In this document: one piece after another, positions 25,756 through 35,575 of the stretch | Layout of the letters: each line of letters starts with the position of its first letter | Position numbering within the stretch: position 1 is the first letter of the stretch | Assembly (NCBI RefSeq): GCF_010686705.1 | Contig: NZ_JAAGWY010000001.1 | Coordinates: forward strand, 1,488,001 to 1,552,000 | Direction: 5' to 3' | Length of the DNA stretch: 64,000 bases | Origin: Leifsonia tongyongensis | GTDB lineage: Bacteria; Actinomycetota; Actinomycetes; Actinomycetales; Microbacteriaceae | Translations under genes and position numbers: made by a program | The notes under the pieces: model-generated | What the model saw: only the letters and a program-made list of their open reading frames with translations | What the model was told of the DNA's origin: nothing | Databases searched by the model: none

Positions 25756-27048
25756 ATGAAGCAATCACACCGGAGCCGTCGGACTCGGCTTGCATGGCTC
25801 GCAATTCCCGCAGCAGCCGGACTCCTCCTGGCGGGATGTTCCAACTCGGGAACCTCGTCAGCAAAGGAACCGCAGACGATCACCTTCGCCTTCGGGGCGA
25901 CGAACGACCAGGACAAGGCGGCTTACACCAACCTCACCCAGGCGTTCGAGAAGGAGAACAAGGGCGTGACGGTCACGCCCTTGAACCTCCCCACCCAGAG
26001 CTACCCCACGGCCCTCGCCACCCGCGTGCAGGGCGGCAACGCGCCCGACACGTTCTACGCAGAAGGCGGCACCGGACAGGTCGACTCCATCATCCCGTTC
26101 GCGAAGGCCGGGCAGCTGCTCGAGCTCACCGACCGGGCGATCAAGTCGGCACTCCCGTCGGACCAGAAGCAACTGTGGACCTACAACGGCAAGATCTACG
26201 GTGTGCCGCTGGGAACCCAGTCGAACGGTGTCATCTACAACGACGAGCTGGCCAAGTCCATCGGGGTGAACATCACCGCCTCCACGAGCCTCGACGACAT
26301 CATCGCGCAGTGCTCGGCGGCTCGTGCCAAGGGCAAGACCATCTACGGCCTGGCCGGGTCCACCTACCAGAACAACGGCATCCTCGCCATCGCGCTGGCG
26401 ACGTCGACCGTCTACGGTCCGAACAAGAACTGGAACGCCGATCGTGCGAAGAACAAGGTGACCTTCACCGGCACGAAGGGCTGGACGACGGCCCTCGAGT
26501 CCATCAAGAAGATGTACGACGCAGGATGCTTCCAGGACGGCGCGACCAGCGCCGGATTCGACGCACTGACCAATGGCGCGTCCTCTGGGAAGATCCTCGG
26601 GTTCTTCGCTCCGAGCGGGGCTGCCCAGCAGATCATGGTGGCAGCAGGCGGCCACGTGAAGCTCATCGCGCTGCCGGTCGCGGCGCCGAGTGGAACGAAG
26701 ACCTACCTGTCGCTGAGTGCCGACCAGAGCGTCGCGGCGAGCGCCAAGACGAAGAGCCCGAAGCTCGCAGAGAGCTTCCTGAAGTACATCGTCTCGGATG
26801 CAGGCCAGCAGACGTACTCGGCCGCGACCGGCACGATTCCTGTGAACGTCGGGAGGTCTTCGACGCTTCTCCCGCAGTATGAGGGCATCAAAGACATGAT
26901 CAGCTCGAACGACACCCGCGGATACGCGCCGACCGACTGGCCGAACGCGAAGATCTACACCGACCTCGGTAACGGAGTTCAGGGCATCCTGACCGGTCAG
27001 ATGACCGTCAAGCAGGTCCTCGAGCAGATGGACACCGACTGGGGTTGA
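25756..27048 (+). CDS. Sugar ABC transporter substrate-binding lipoprotein
   Basis: This 430-residue family 1 solute-binding protein has a basic N-terminus, a hydrophobic stretch and a lipobox LLAGC with the lipidated Cys28, so it is tethered to the outside of the membrane. The fold pattern (ITFAFGATNDQDKAAY..., TRVQGGNAPDTF, YGVPLG, GQMTVKQVLEQM) is that of MalE/UgpB-type sugar binders. AGAGG precedes the ATG. It heads a run of about 20 co-oriented genes. A very similar paralogue ends that run at 46846. Its ligand is likely a (poly)phenol glycoside or the sugars freed from one. Confidence 0.93.
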   Translation: MKQSHRSRRTRLAWLAIPAAAGLLLAGCSNSGTSSAKEPQTITFAFGATNDQDKAAYTNLTQAFEKENKGVTVTPLNLPTQSYPTALATRVQGGNAPDTFYAEGGTGQVDSIIPFAKAGQLLELTDRAIKSALPSDQKQLWTYNGKIYGVPLGTQSNGVIYNDELAKSIGVNITASTSLDDIIAQCSAARAKGKTIYGLAGSTYQNNGILAIALATSTVYGPNKNWNADRAKNKVTFTGTKGWTTALESIKKMYDAGCFQDGATSAGFDALTNGASSGKILGFFAPSGAAQQIMVAAGGHVKLIALPVAAPSGTKTYLSLSADQSVAASAKTKSPKLAESFLKYIVSDAGQQTYSAATGTIPVNVGRSSTLLPQYEGIKDMISSNDTRGYAPTDWPNAKIYTDLGNGVQGILTGQMTVKQVLEQMDTDWG

Positions 27049-27113
27049 TCCGGTGACGCGGTGGTCGGCTCGCACGGGCCGGCCACCGTTCTCCGGCTGA
27101 AAGGAATGAATCG

Positions 27114-28055
27114 ATGACGATGCAGACCGAGGTGGTCCCGACGACAGCGGACAGCGGGGCGACACAGACCCCGCAGCGCGACCGGAAGCCCTACCATGTG
27201 AGGCTCGGCAGCTGGTGGTGGGCGCTTCCCGCCCTGGTGCTGATGGTGATCGTGATCTATGTGACCACGATCGCGGGAGGGTTCTTCGCCTTCACCAACT
27301 GGTCGGGTCTCGGATCGTTCGACTTCGTCGGCATCCAGAACTTCGTCAAGATCTTCAAAACCCCCGAACTCGTCGGTTCGCTGTGGAACACGCTGTTCCT
27401 CGCCTTCGGATTCCTGATCTTCACCAACGTCTTCGGACTGCTCTTCGCGCTAGCGCTGAACCGCGGTCTCAAGTCCCGCTACGTTCTGCGCACGCTGGTG
27501 TTCATGCCCGTCGTGATCGCACCCATCGCGGTCTCGTACATCTGGAAGTTCATCTTCGACTACAACGGGCCGCTCAACCAGCTGATGACCGGCATCGGCC
27601 TGCCGAAGCAGAACTGGCTGGCCAGCCCGACGCTCGCCATCTGGTGCGTGCTGATCGTCATGGTCTGGCAGAACATCGGGTTCGTCATGGTCATCTACCT
27701 GGCCGGCCTGGCGACCGTGCCCGTCGAGCTGGAGGAGGCCGCCGCGATCGACGGTGCCAACCCGTTCCGCCGGTTCCGTTTCGTCGTGCTCCCGCTCATC
27801 CGGCCCTCGGTGGCGATCGCGACGACGCTGACCTTGATCCAGGGTCTGCGCGTCTTCGACCAGGTCGTGGCGCTCACCGGCGGAGGACCTGCCGGCGCGA
27901 CGCAGACACTGGCGCTCGAGGTCTACCAGACGGCGTTCACCTACCAGGAGTTCGGATTCGGGGCGGCACTCGCACTCGTGCTCAGCCTCCTCATCCTGAT
28001 CTTCTCCATCGCACAACAGTGGGCGACCCGCGAGCGCTCGAACCAGGAGGCGTGA
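27114..28055 (+). CDS. Sugar ABC transporter permease (MalF type)
   Basis: The 313-residue inner-membrane permease has about six helices and the EAA loop (ELEEAAAIDGANPFRRF, then LPLIRP) that contacts the ATPase. It follows the binding-protein gene by 65 bp and precedes the partner permease by 3 bp. No ATPase is encoded in the operon, so a shared MsiK-type ATPase must drive it. An AAAGGAA ribosome site precedes the ATG. Confidence 0.94.
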   Translation: MTMQTEVVPTTADSGATQTPQRDRKPYHVRLGSWWWALPALVLMVIVIYVTTIAGGFFAFTNWSGLGSFDFVGIQNFVKIFKTPELVGSLWNTLFLAFGFLIFTNVFGLLFALALNRGLKSRYVLRTLVFMPVVIAPIAVSYIWKFIFDYNGPLNQLMTGIGLPKQNWLASPTLAIWCVLIVMVWQNIGFVMVIYLAGLATVPVELEEAAAIDGANPFRRFRFVVLPLIRPSVAIATTLTLIQGLRVFDQVVALTGGGPAGATQTLALEVYQTAFTYQEFGFGAALALVLSLLILIFSIAQQWATRERSNQEA

Positions 28056-28058
28056 ACC

Positions 28059-28901
28059 GTGTTCCGCTACACCAAGAAGACCCTCACGATCGAGATCATC
28101 ACGATCCTCGCTGCCGTCATCCTGCTGTTGCCGTTCTGGATCCTGCTGATGGGCTCGCTCAAGACCCTGCCGGAGATCCTGAGCTCCGCGGCGATCGCCC
28201 CACCGACGCATCCCACGATCGACGCCTTCGTCGAGCTGCTCTCACCCGCGTCGTCATCGTCGGGGAACATCTGGGCGGGCCTCGCCTCCAGTGTCATCAT
28301 CACCGCGGGCAGCATCTTCCTGCTCGTCGCGCTCGGCTCGCTCGCGGCGTACGGCATCGCCCGCTCGACCAGCCGGTGGAGCCGCCGTTCGTACTATCTC
28401 TTCCTCGTAGCGATCATCCTGCCCACCCAGCTCGGCACGCTGCCGCTGTACATCGGCGCGCGAACCGTCGGACTCGTGGGCAACCCGCTCGGCATGGTGC
28501 TGATCTACACCGGCATGCTGCTGCCGCTGTCCGTGTTCCTGTACGCGAACTTCTTCCGCAACCTCAGCCAGGAGTATGAGGAGGCCGCCATCATCGACGG
28601 CGCGAACCGCTACCAGGTGTTCTCGCGGATCGTCCTGCCGCTCATGTCGCCCGCGACCGGCACGGTCGCCATCCTCGCCGGCCTGATCGTCTGGAACGAC
28701 TTCTTCACCGCGCTGATCTTCTTGAACGGCACGGCGTACCAGACGCTGCCGGTCGTCATGTACAGCTACGTCGGGTCGCTCGTCTCGCAGTGGAACCTGA
28801 TCTTCGCGGTCGTCATCGTCTCGATGATCCCGATTCTCGCATTCTACGCGTTCGCTCAGAAGAAGTTCATCCAGGGCTACGCGGGCGGGCTCAAGGGCTG
28901 A
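28059..28901 (+). CDS. Sugar ABC transporter permease (MalG type)
   Basis: The 280-residue partner permease starts with GTG, has about six membrane helices, the EAA loop EYEEAAIIDGANRYQVF followed by IVLPLMSP, and the typical C-terminal QKKFIQGYAGGLKG tail. Together with the preceding permease it forms the channel for the lipoprotein-bound sugar or glycoside. Spacing of 2-3 bp on both sides shows tight operon packing. Confidence 0.94.
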   Translation: MFRYTKKTLTIEIITILAAVILLLPFWILLMGSLKTLPEILSSAAIAPPTHPTIDAFVELLSPASSSSGNIWAGLASSVIITAGSIFLLVALGSLAAYGIARSTSRWSRRSYYLFLVAIILPTQLGTLPLYIGARTVGLVGNPLGMVLIYTGMLLPLSVFLYANFFRNLSQEYEEAAIIDGANRYQVFSRIVLPLMSPATGTVAILAGLIVWNDFFTALIFLNGTAYQTLPVVMYSYVGSLVSQWNLIFAVVIVSMIPILAFYAFAQKKFIQGYAGGLKG

Positions 28902-28903
28902 CC

Positions 28904-30415
28904 ATGATCGCCACAGAGCGGTCCGGTCCTGACCTCGGGGACGGGACCTACCGCAACCCGGTGCTGCCCGGGGACCGTCCGGACCCGTCCGTGCTCCGCG
29001 TCGGCGACGAGTTTTTCCTGACGCACTCGTCGTTCGACGCGTCGCCGGGCCTGACGATCTGGCGCTCGCCGGACCTCGTCAACTGGACGTTCGTGACCTG
29101 TGCGCTCGAGAATCCGCTGACCACGGTGTTCGCCCCGGACCTCGTGGAGCACGGCGGGCGGTACTACCTCTATATACCGTTCATCCCGAGCGCCTGGTCC
29201 GACGCCATTCATGAACCCGAGATCTGGGTCATCCACGCCGACCGGCCGGAGGGACCGTGGAGCGAGCCGGTCTTCACGGGCATCTCTGGCGCGATCGACC
29301 CGGGCCACGTTCTCGGAGAGGACGGCGAACGCTACCTGTTTGTCAACGGCATCCGTCGTTGCCGGCTGAGCCCGGACGGACTGCGCGCCGTCACGCCGCT
29401 CGAGCAGGTCTACGACGGATGGCGCTATCCGGACGAATGGGTCACCGAGGGCTACTCGCTCGAGGGTCCGAAATTCTTCCGACGCGGCGAGTTGTTTTAT
29501 CTCGTGAGCGCGGTGGGCGGCACCGGGGGACCGCCGACGGGACACATGGTGATCGTTGCCCGGTCGCGTTCCGTGCATGGACCGTGGGAGAACGCACCGG
29601 GCAACCCGGTCGCGCGCACCTGGTCGGCTGAGGAGGCCTGGTGGTCGCGCGGCCACGCGACGATCCTGGATGCGCCGGACGGGACGTGGTGGATGGTGTC
29701 GCACGGCTACGCCAACGGCTACCGCACGCTCGGTCGCCAGGCGCTGCTCGAGCCGATCGAATGGACCGACGACGGCTGGCCCGTCGCGGCGGCCGCGGAT
29801 GTGGGTGCGCCATTGGGCAAACCCGTCGCGGATGCGCATCCGGTCGCCGTCCCGGCTCCATCCGACGACTTCGAGTCGCCGGCGTGGGGGGAGCGCTGGG
29901 TCTTCGACAACCCCGGAGCCGACGAACGGGAACGCGTGCGGTTCGCGGATGGTCTCGCTGTGCGCGGAAAGGGAACGTCGCCCGCCGACTCGTCGCCCCT
30001 GACCACCTCGTCGATGGACTGCGCCTACGAGATCGCAGTGGAGCTGGAGGTCGGCGATGGCGCGACGGGCGGCCTGCTGCTCTACTTCAACGACCGGCTG
30101 TTCTACGGCATGGACTGGGATGGCGACCGTATGCAGAGCTACGCCGGTGGCGTCCGCACTCACTGGCGTGAGCCGGCCGAGCCCGGGACCACCATCGAGC
30201 TCCGACTCCGGAACGACCAGCACATCGTGACCGGCTGGCATCGTCGCCCGGGAGAGCCGTGGCAACGGCACGGCATCCGCTACGACACGTCGGGCGCACA
30301 CTCGGCGACGATGAACGATCTGAAGAGCCTGCGGCCGGCCCTGTTCTCGGCCGGCGACGGCGAAGTCGTGTTCCGCCGGTTCCGCTACCGCCCACTGGTT
30401 GGGAAGAACCGATGA
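28904..30415 (+). CDS. Glycoside hydrolase family 43 (beta-xylosidase/arabinofuranosidase-like)
   Basis: With the ATG 2 bp after the permease stop, the protein has 503 residues and no signal peptide, so it acts in the cytoplasm. The five-bladed propeller catalytic residues are readable: base Asp27 (RPDPS), pKa-modulating Asp132 (AIDPGH) and acid Glu187 (LEGPKFF). A C-terminal jelly-roll (about 310-503) is present, as in GH43 xylosidases. It probably removes xylosyl or arabinosyl units from imported glycosides. Exact specificity cannot be read from sequence. Confidence 0.92.
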   Translation: MIATERSGPDLGDGTYRNPVLPGDRPDPSVLRVGDEFFLTHSSFDASPGLTIWRSPDLVNWTFVTCALENPLTTVFAPDLVEHGGRYYLYIPFIPSAWSDAIHEPEIWVIHADRPEGPWSEPVFTGISGAIDPGHVLGEDGERYLFVNGIRRCRLSPDGLRAVTPLEQVYDGWRYPDEWVTEGYSLEGPKFFRRGELFYLVSAVGGTGGPPTGHMVIVARSRSVHGPWENAPGNPVARTWSAEEAWWSRGHATILDAPDGTWWMVSHGYANGYRTLGRQALLEPIEWTDDGWPVAAAADVGAPLGKPVADAHPVAVPAPSDDFESPAWGERWVFDNPGADERERVRFADGLAVRGKGTSPADSSPLTTSSMDCAYEIAVELEVGDGATGGLLLYFNDRLFYGMDWDGDRMQSYAGGVRTHWREPAEPGTTIELRLRNDQHIVTGWHRRPGEPWQRHGIRYDTSGAHSATMNDLKSLRPALFSAGDGEVVFRRFRYRPLVGKNR

Positions 30416-32574
30416 GCGCCCGAATCGAGTCGCTCCTCGCGCGCATGACCTGGGAGCAGAAGCTCATGCAGCTCCAGATCCTGTGGCGACCCGATACTGC
30501 GGAGCGGGGGGAGCTCATCCGTCGCGGCATGGGCTCGACGTTCTGGCCGCAGAGCGCGACCAAGACGAACGAGATGCAACGTATCGCCGTCGACGAGACC
30601 CCCCTCGGGATTCCCCTGCTCGTCGCCCTGGACGTGTTACACGGACAGTTCACGATCTTTCCGACGCCGCTGGCCCAGGCCGCCTCCTTCGATCCCGAGG
30701 TCGCGGCCTGCGATGCGCGCGTCTCGGCCGCCGAGGCCCGTTCGAACGGTGTGAACTGGACGTTCTCGCCCATGGTCGACGTCGTTCGCGATGCGCGCTG
30801 GGGTCGAGTGGTCGAGAGCTTCGGTGAGGACGTGTATCTCGCGTCGACGTTCACCGTGGCGAAAGTCGCGGCGTACCAGGACGAGGCCGGGGCAAGCTCC
30901 GACGGCATCGCTGCCTGCCTCAAGCACTTCGTCGCGTACGGTGCCGCCGAGGCCGGTCGCGATTACAACACAACCGATCTCTCCGATCGGACGCTGCGCG
31001 AGACTTACCTCGAGACCTTCCGCGTCGGAGTGGCCCAGGGCGCGGCCTCAGTCATGGCTTCGTTCAACTCGCTGAACGGGCATCCGATGCACGCCAACCG
31101 GGCGCTTCTGACCGGTGTGCTGAAAGACGAGTGGGGCTTCAACGGCGTGGTCGTCGGCGACGCCGACGGCGTTGCATCCCTCGTCGAGCACGGAGTAGCG
31201 ATCGATGAGCGTGCCGCGATCGCCGCAGCGTTCGACGCCGGAATCGACGTGGTCATGGGCGGCTCCCCGTTGGTCGGCGCCGACGGCGTCCCGGTAATCG
31301 CGCCGGAGGATGTGTCGGCCGCGCGCGTCGACGATGCCGTGCGTCGTGTCCTCAGACTCAAGGAGCGGCTCGGGTTGTTCGAGCAGCCCTACGTCGACTC
31401 GTCCTTCGCCGCAGCGGGCTCGAGCGATCGGCACCGCGCGTTCGCGCGCCTGGCCGCCGAACGTTGCGCGGTGCTGCTGACCAATAATGGCGCGCTGCCG
31501 TTGCCCGCCTCCGGCCGCATCCTTCTCGCCGGCCCGTACGCGCGCAGCCTCGATCACCTCGGGGCGTGGGTGCAGCATTTCGCGACTCCGGTGGGCGAGA
31601 CGCTCGCCGACGCCCTGCGTACCGAACTTCCGGATGTGCTCTGGGACGTCGCGGACGGTACCGACTTCTTCGAGACGACGGATGCGGCCCTCGCCGAGAT
31701 GGTCGAACGAGCCTCCGCCGCCGACCTCGTCGTCGTCGCTGTCGGCGAGCCCAGCCGCATTTCGGGCGAGGCCAGCTCCCGCGCCGACATCTCGCTTCCT
31801 GGGGCACAGCGCCGTCTCATCCACGCGCTGGCCGACGCCGGCGCACGCATCGTCGTGGTGCTCGCGACGGGACGCGCTCTCGTCGTCGAGGATTGGGTCG
31901 AGCGCGTCGATGCCCTGCTCTGCGTGTGGCACCTGGGCGTCGAGGCGCCCGCTGCGATCGCCGCTACTCTCTCGGGCCGGGTGAACCCCGGAGGCCGGGT
32001 CCCGATGACTTTTCCCCGGGCGGTCGGACAGGTACCGATCCACTACGACCACGAGCGGACTGCACGGCCGCCGCGGACCGGCGGCGCGTTGCTTCCCGAG
32101 ACGATCGCAGGGTTCACGGGACCGAACAACACCGACGACTACTACACCTCGAAGTATCTCGACCTGCCCCTCGGACCGCGGTTCGATTTCGGTCACGGAC
32201 TCAGCTACACGACGTTCGAGCTCGACCAGCTCACTGTAACCCGCGAGACGATCACGGCGCGCGACCTTCCGAATGGAGTCGAGGTATTCGTGAGGGCCCG
32301 AAACACCGGCGACCGGGACGGCGACGTCGTCATCATGCTCTTCGTGACCGACGAGGTCGCCTCGCTCACGCAGCCGTTGCGCCGACTGCGAGGATTCCGC
32401 CGCGTGGCGCTTGCCGCGGGCGAGTCCACCCGTGTCGCCTTCCCGCTCGGCGCGGACGATCTGGCGTTCTGGGGCGACGGCGCTGAACGCATCCTCGAGC
32501 CGGGGGATTTCACGATCACGCTCGGCGATGGAACATCAGAGCTCCGAACCCGCTTGCGCCTGGAGGAATCATGA
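30412..32574 (+). CDS. Glycoside hydrolase family 3 (beta-glucosidase/beta-xylosidase)
   Basis: The start chosen (30412) overlaps the GH43 stop by 4 bases and gives 720 residues without a signal peptide. The N-terminal barrel has the GH3 signatures GVNWTFSPMVDV and CLKHFVAYGAAEAGRDYN, and the nucleophile Asp250 in VVVGDADG (the common consensus is SDW). A second alpha/beta domain and a C-terminal fibronectin-type-III-like domain (RRLRGFRRV...) complete the usual layout. It should release beta-linked glucose or xylose in the cytoplasm. Confidence 0.93.
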   Translation: MSARIESLLARMTWEQKLMQLQILWRPDTAERGELIRRGMGSTFWPQSATKTNEMQRIAVDETPLGIPLLVALDVLHGQFTIFPTPLAQAASFDPEVAACDARVSAAEARSNGVNWTFSPMVDVVRDARWGRVVESFGEDVYLASTFTVAKVAAYQDEAGASSDGIAACLKHFVAYGAAEAGRDYNTTDLSDRTLRETYLETFRVGVAQGAASVMASFNSLNGHPMHANRALLTGVLKDEWGFNGVVVGDADGVASLVEHGVAIDERAAIAAAFDAGIDVVMGGSPLVGADGVPVIAPEDVSAARVDDAVRRVLRLKERLGLFEQPYVDSSFAAAGSSDRHRAFARLAAERCAVLLTNNGALPLPASGRILLAGPYARSLDHLGAWVQHFATPVGETLADALRTELPDVLWDVADGTDFFETTDAALAEMVERASAADLVVVAVGEPSRISGEASSRADISLPGAQRRLIHALADAGARIVVVLATGRALVVEDWVERVDALLCVWHLGVEAPAAIAATLSGRVNPGGRVPMTFPRAVGQVPIHYDHERTARPPRTGGALLPETIAGFTGPNNTDDYYTSKYLDLPLGPRFDFGHGLSYTTFELDQLTVTRETITARDLPNGVEVFVRARNTGDRDGDVVIMLFVTDEVASLTQPLRRLRGFRRVALAAGESTRVAFPLGADDLAFWGDGAERILEPGDFTITLGDGTSELRTRLRLEES

Positions 32575-35195
32575 CATTTCAACGACTGCGCGACGTGGTC
32601 GACGGCACGGTTCCGAACGCGATCATGCCGCTGTTCTGGCAGAAGGGCGGCCCGGTGGAGGTCGTGCGCGAGGAGATGGAGCGGATCGGCGACGCCGGCA
32701 TCGGCGCTGTCATCCTCGAAGCGCGGCCGCACCCGGACTTCCTCGGCGACGGCTGGTGGCGCGATGTCGACGCGGTGCTCGAGATCGCCCGCCGGCGCGA
32801 CATGAAGGTGTGGTTCTTCGATGACGACACATTCCCGACCGGGCATGCAGGCGGTGCGGTCGAGGCCGCGCCCCCCGAGCTGCGGCGGCAGTTCCTCACG
32901 GAGCGGCACACGGACGTGGTCGGGCCCGCGCGTGGGGCATCGGTCATCGTCGAGCGCCGGAAATTCTGGGGGCCCGAAGCGGCGCAGGAGCCCGGCCGTC
33001 TCATCCACGTCTTCGCGTATCCGCGCGCGGAATGCTCCGAGGAGCTGACCGGCGACCCCGTCGACCTCACCGACCACATCATGGACGGGGTGCTCTACTG
33101 GGACGTCCCGGCCGGCTGGTGGCGCGTCTTCTTCGTGTCGGTGACGAGCGGTGGCGGCAGCGAACCGCACGCGCACCACATCGACTACCTCAACGCGGAC
33201 TCGACCCAGCTGCTCCTCGACACGGTCTACGAGCGCATCCATGAGCGGTACGCCGACGAGTTCGGCACGATCATCGCGGGCTTCTTCAGTGACGAGCCGG
33301 GCCTGTACAACGACCCGGACACCTTCGAATTCGGCTCCCAGCTCGGCAAGGCCGTGCCCCTGCCGTGGAACGATCAGATCGCAGACCGCCTGGCAGAACG
33401 CCTCGGGATGGACGCCGCATCGCTCCTGCCCCAGCTGTGGTGGGCCGCCGGCGGCCGTGAGCGCGAGGTCCGCTACCTGTACATGGATGTCGTGACCGCG
33501 TTGTACTCGGAGAACTTCAGCCGGCGACTCGGCGACTGGTGCCGTGCACACGACGTCGAGTACATCGGGCACGTGATCGAGGACAACGGCGCGCACGCTC
33601 ACCTGGGTCCGGGCACTGGGCACTACTTCCGGGCGATGGCTGGGCAGGACATGGCGGGCGTCGACATTATCGGCGGCCAAGTGATCCCGGGATTCTCGCG
33701 CGGGCCCTTCGGCAACGTCTCGGGCGCGGCAGACGGTGAGTTCTTCCATTTCGGGCTCGCGAAGCTCGCCTCGTCGGCCGCACACCTCGATCCGCTGAAG
33801 CAGGGTCGTGCGATGTGCGAGACGATCGGGGCGTACGGCTGGTACGCGGGTCTCCGGCTGTTCACCTGGCTGACCAATCATCTGCTCGTGCGGGGTGTGA
33901 CGCACGTCGTTCCGCACGCGTTCTCGCCGGCGCCGTTCCCCGACCTCGACTGCCCGCCGCACTTCTTCGCGCATGGGCAGAACCCCCAGTACTGCCACCA
34001 GCACCTGCTGAGCGCCTACACGAACCGGCTCAGTCACCTGCTGCAGGGCGGCGGGCACGTCGCACCCTTCGCCGTCCTCTACCACGCGGATGCGGAATGG
34101 CTCGGTGACGCGATGCCGAGCGAGCGACCGCTGCGCCTGCTGATGGAGGCGCAGCTGGATGCCGACATCGTGCCCGCTGACGCGCTCGCGGGTGCCGCGA
34201 TCGCCGGCGCCGCGCTCGCCGTGGGGGCGGAGACGTACGACGCCCTGATCGTTCCGGGAAGCGCCTTCCTGCCCGAGCACGTCGCCCGCGAGCTGCTGCG
34301 TCTCGACGACGCGGGGGTTCCCGTGGTCTTCGTCGGCAGGGTGCCGGAGGTCGCGGGTGTCGACACGAGCGCACTCCAGGAACGGTTCCGGCCGGTGCCG
34401 CAGCGCGGGCTCGTCGAAGCCGTCGCGGGCATGACCGACCGCGCTGTGCGCATCCGCCGCCCATCGCCGTCCCTGCGCGCGCTTCGCGTCGATCACGGTG
34501 AAGCGGATGTCGTGATGCTGGTGAACGAGTCGGTCTCCGAGTCCGTGCGCACGTCGGTGACGATCCCGCGTGCCGGGGCAGTGGTCTCCCTCGATGCCTT
34601 CACCGGGGCATTGACGGCGGTGCCCAGCGAGCGGGGACGGAGCCGCACGACCGTCGAGATCGATCTGGTCCCGGGCGGCGCGACGGTGCTCGTCGTCGGT
34701 CCGCCGTCGGCGTGGCACGGAATCCCCGTCGCGCCGGCGTCGGTTTCCGGGGAGAGCGTCGAACTCGCACCGAGCTGGTCGGTCGCCACCGCGACCGCGA
34801 GTGAGTACCCCGCGTTCACGGCCTGGGGCGAGCTCGACGAGCTGCGCCCGCTGAACGAGCCCGAGCTGCTGCCGCAGTTCAGCGGAACGGTGCGGTACAC
34901 CGCGACCTTCGACGCCGAGAGCGACGAGACACCACAGATCATCGATCTGGGCGACGTGTTCGAGCTCGCGACGGTGCGCCTCAACGGCGTCGACCTCGGT
35001 ACGAGGATCGCGCCGCCGTACCGCTTCGCCGTTCCGGGCGGGCTTCTCGCATCGAGCAACACCCTCGAGATCGACGTGACCAACACGCTCGCGAAGGCGC
35101 AACCGGACTTCTTCTCCGCGTGGGCCCAGCAGGACCCGACCGGCCTGCTCGGCCCGGTCACCATCGCGGCCGTCCACGAGCGGAGATCAGCGTGA
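32571..35195 (+). CDS. Large glycoside hydrolase, GH106-like (alpha-L-rhamnosidase-like)
   Basis: The 874-residue protein starts directly with a barrel-like domain (MPLFWQKGG, GIGAVILEARPHPDF, WFFDDDTFPTGHAGG, FFSDEPGLY near 240, HVIEDNGAHAHLG), passes through a glutamine-amidotransferase-like segment (about 540-590), and ends in a galactose-binding-like domain (VRYTATFDAE..., IIDLGDVFELATVRLNGVDLGT). This order recalls GH106 rhamnosidases and related unclassified hydrolases. Rhamnose is a frequent decoration of plant flavonoid C-glycosides, which fits the setting, but family assignment needs a profile search. No signal peptide is present. Confidence 0.75.
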   Translation: MTFQRLRDVVDGTVPNAIMPLFWQKGGPVEVVREEMERIGDAGIGAVILEARPHPDFLGDGWWRDVDAVLEIARRRDMKVWFFDDDTFPTGHAGGAVEAAPPELRRQFLTERHTDVVGPARGASVIVERRKFWGPEAAQEPGRLIHVFAYPRAECSEELTGDPVDLTDHIMDGVLYWDVPAGWWRVFFVSVTSGGGSEPHAHHIDYLNADSTQLLLDTVYERIHERYADEFGTIIAGFFSDEPGLYNDPDTFEFGSQLGKAVPLPWNDQIADRLAERLGMDAASLLPQLWWAAGGREREVRYLYMDVVTALYSENFSRRLGDWCRAHDVEYIGHVIEDNGAHAHLGPGTGHYFRAMAGQDMAGVDIIGGQVIPGFSRGPFGNVSGAADGEFFHFGLAKLASSAAHLDPLKQGRAMCETIGAYGWYAGLRLFTWLTNHLLVRGVTHVVPHAFSPAPFPDLDCPPHFFAHGQNPQYCHQHLLSAYTNRLSHLLQGGGHVAPFAVLYHADAEWLGDAMPSERPLRLLMEAQLDADIVPADALAGAAIAGAALAVGAETYDALIVPGSAFLPEHVARELLRLDDAGVPVVFVGRVPEVAGVDTSALQERFRPVPQRGLVEAVAGMTDRAVRIRRPSPSLRALRVDHGEADVVMLVNESVSESVRTSVTIPRAGAVVSLDAFTGALTAVPSERGRSRTTVEIDLVPGGATVLVVGPPSAWHGIPVAPASVSGESVELAPSWSVATATASEYPAFTAWGELDELRPLNEPELLPQFSGTVRYTATFDAESDETPQIIDLGDVFELATVRLNGVDLGTRIAPPYRFAVPGGLLASSNTLEIDVTNTLAKAQPDFFSAWAQQDPTGLLGPVTIAAVHERRSA

Positions 35196-35563
35196 CCGAC
35201 AACAGGGCAGCGTTCGAGAGGTTCTGCGACCTCTTCTACACGCAGAAGCGGGTGGCGGATGCGTTCGCCTCTCTCGTCTCCGACGACTACCGGCAGCACA
35301 ACCCGTCGATCCCCGACGGGCCGGCGGCCGCAGTCGAGGCGCTCACGCCGAAATTCGACGGCAGTCCGGATGCGCGGTTCGAGCTCCAGCGCATCCTCGT
35401 CGACGGCGACCTGGCGATGGTGCATGTGAAGGCTTCCCGACCCGGCGCGCCCGACGCCGCGGTCGCGGACATCTACCGATTCGAGAGCGGCCGGATCGTC
35501 GAGCACTGGGACGTGCTTCAGCAGGTTCCCATGCATGCCGCCCACGACCATCCGATGTTCTGA
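35192..35563 (+). CDS. Small SnoaL/NTF2-like protein
   Basis: With the GTG overlapping the previous stop (GTGA), this is a 123-residue single-domain NTF2-fold protein. SnoaL-type features are visible: F-x-F/Y near the start, SDDYRQHNPSIPDG, and the C-terminal RFESGRIVEHWDVLQ. Family members act as cyclases, isomerases or hydratases on small keto compounds, which would suit the keto-sugars formed by the oxidoreductases of this operon. Function in the cluster is inferred. Confidence 0.82.
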   Translation: MTDNRAAFERFCDLFYTQKRVADAFASLVSDDYRQHNPSIPDGPAAAVEALTPKFDGSPDARFELQRILVDGDLAMVHVKASRPGAPDAAVADIYRFESGRIVEHWDVLQQVPMHAAHDHPMF

Positions 35564-35575
35564 ATAGGAGTACAC

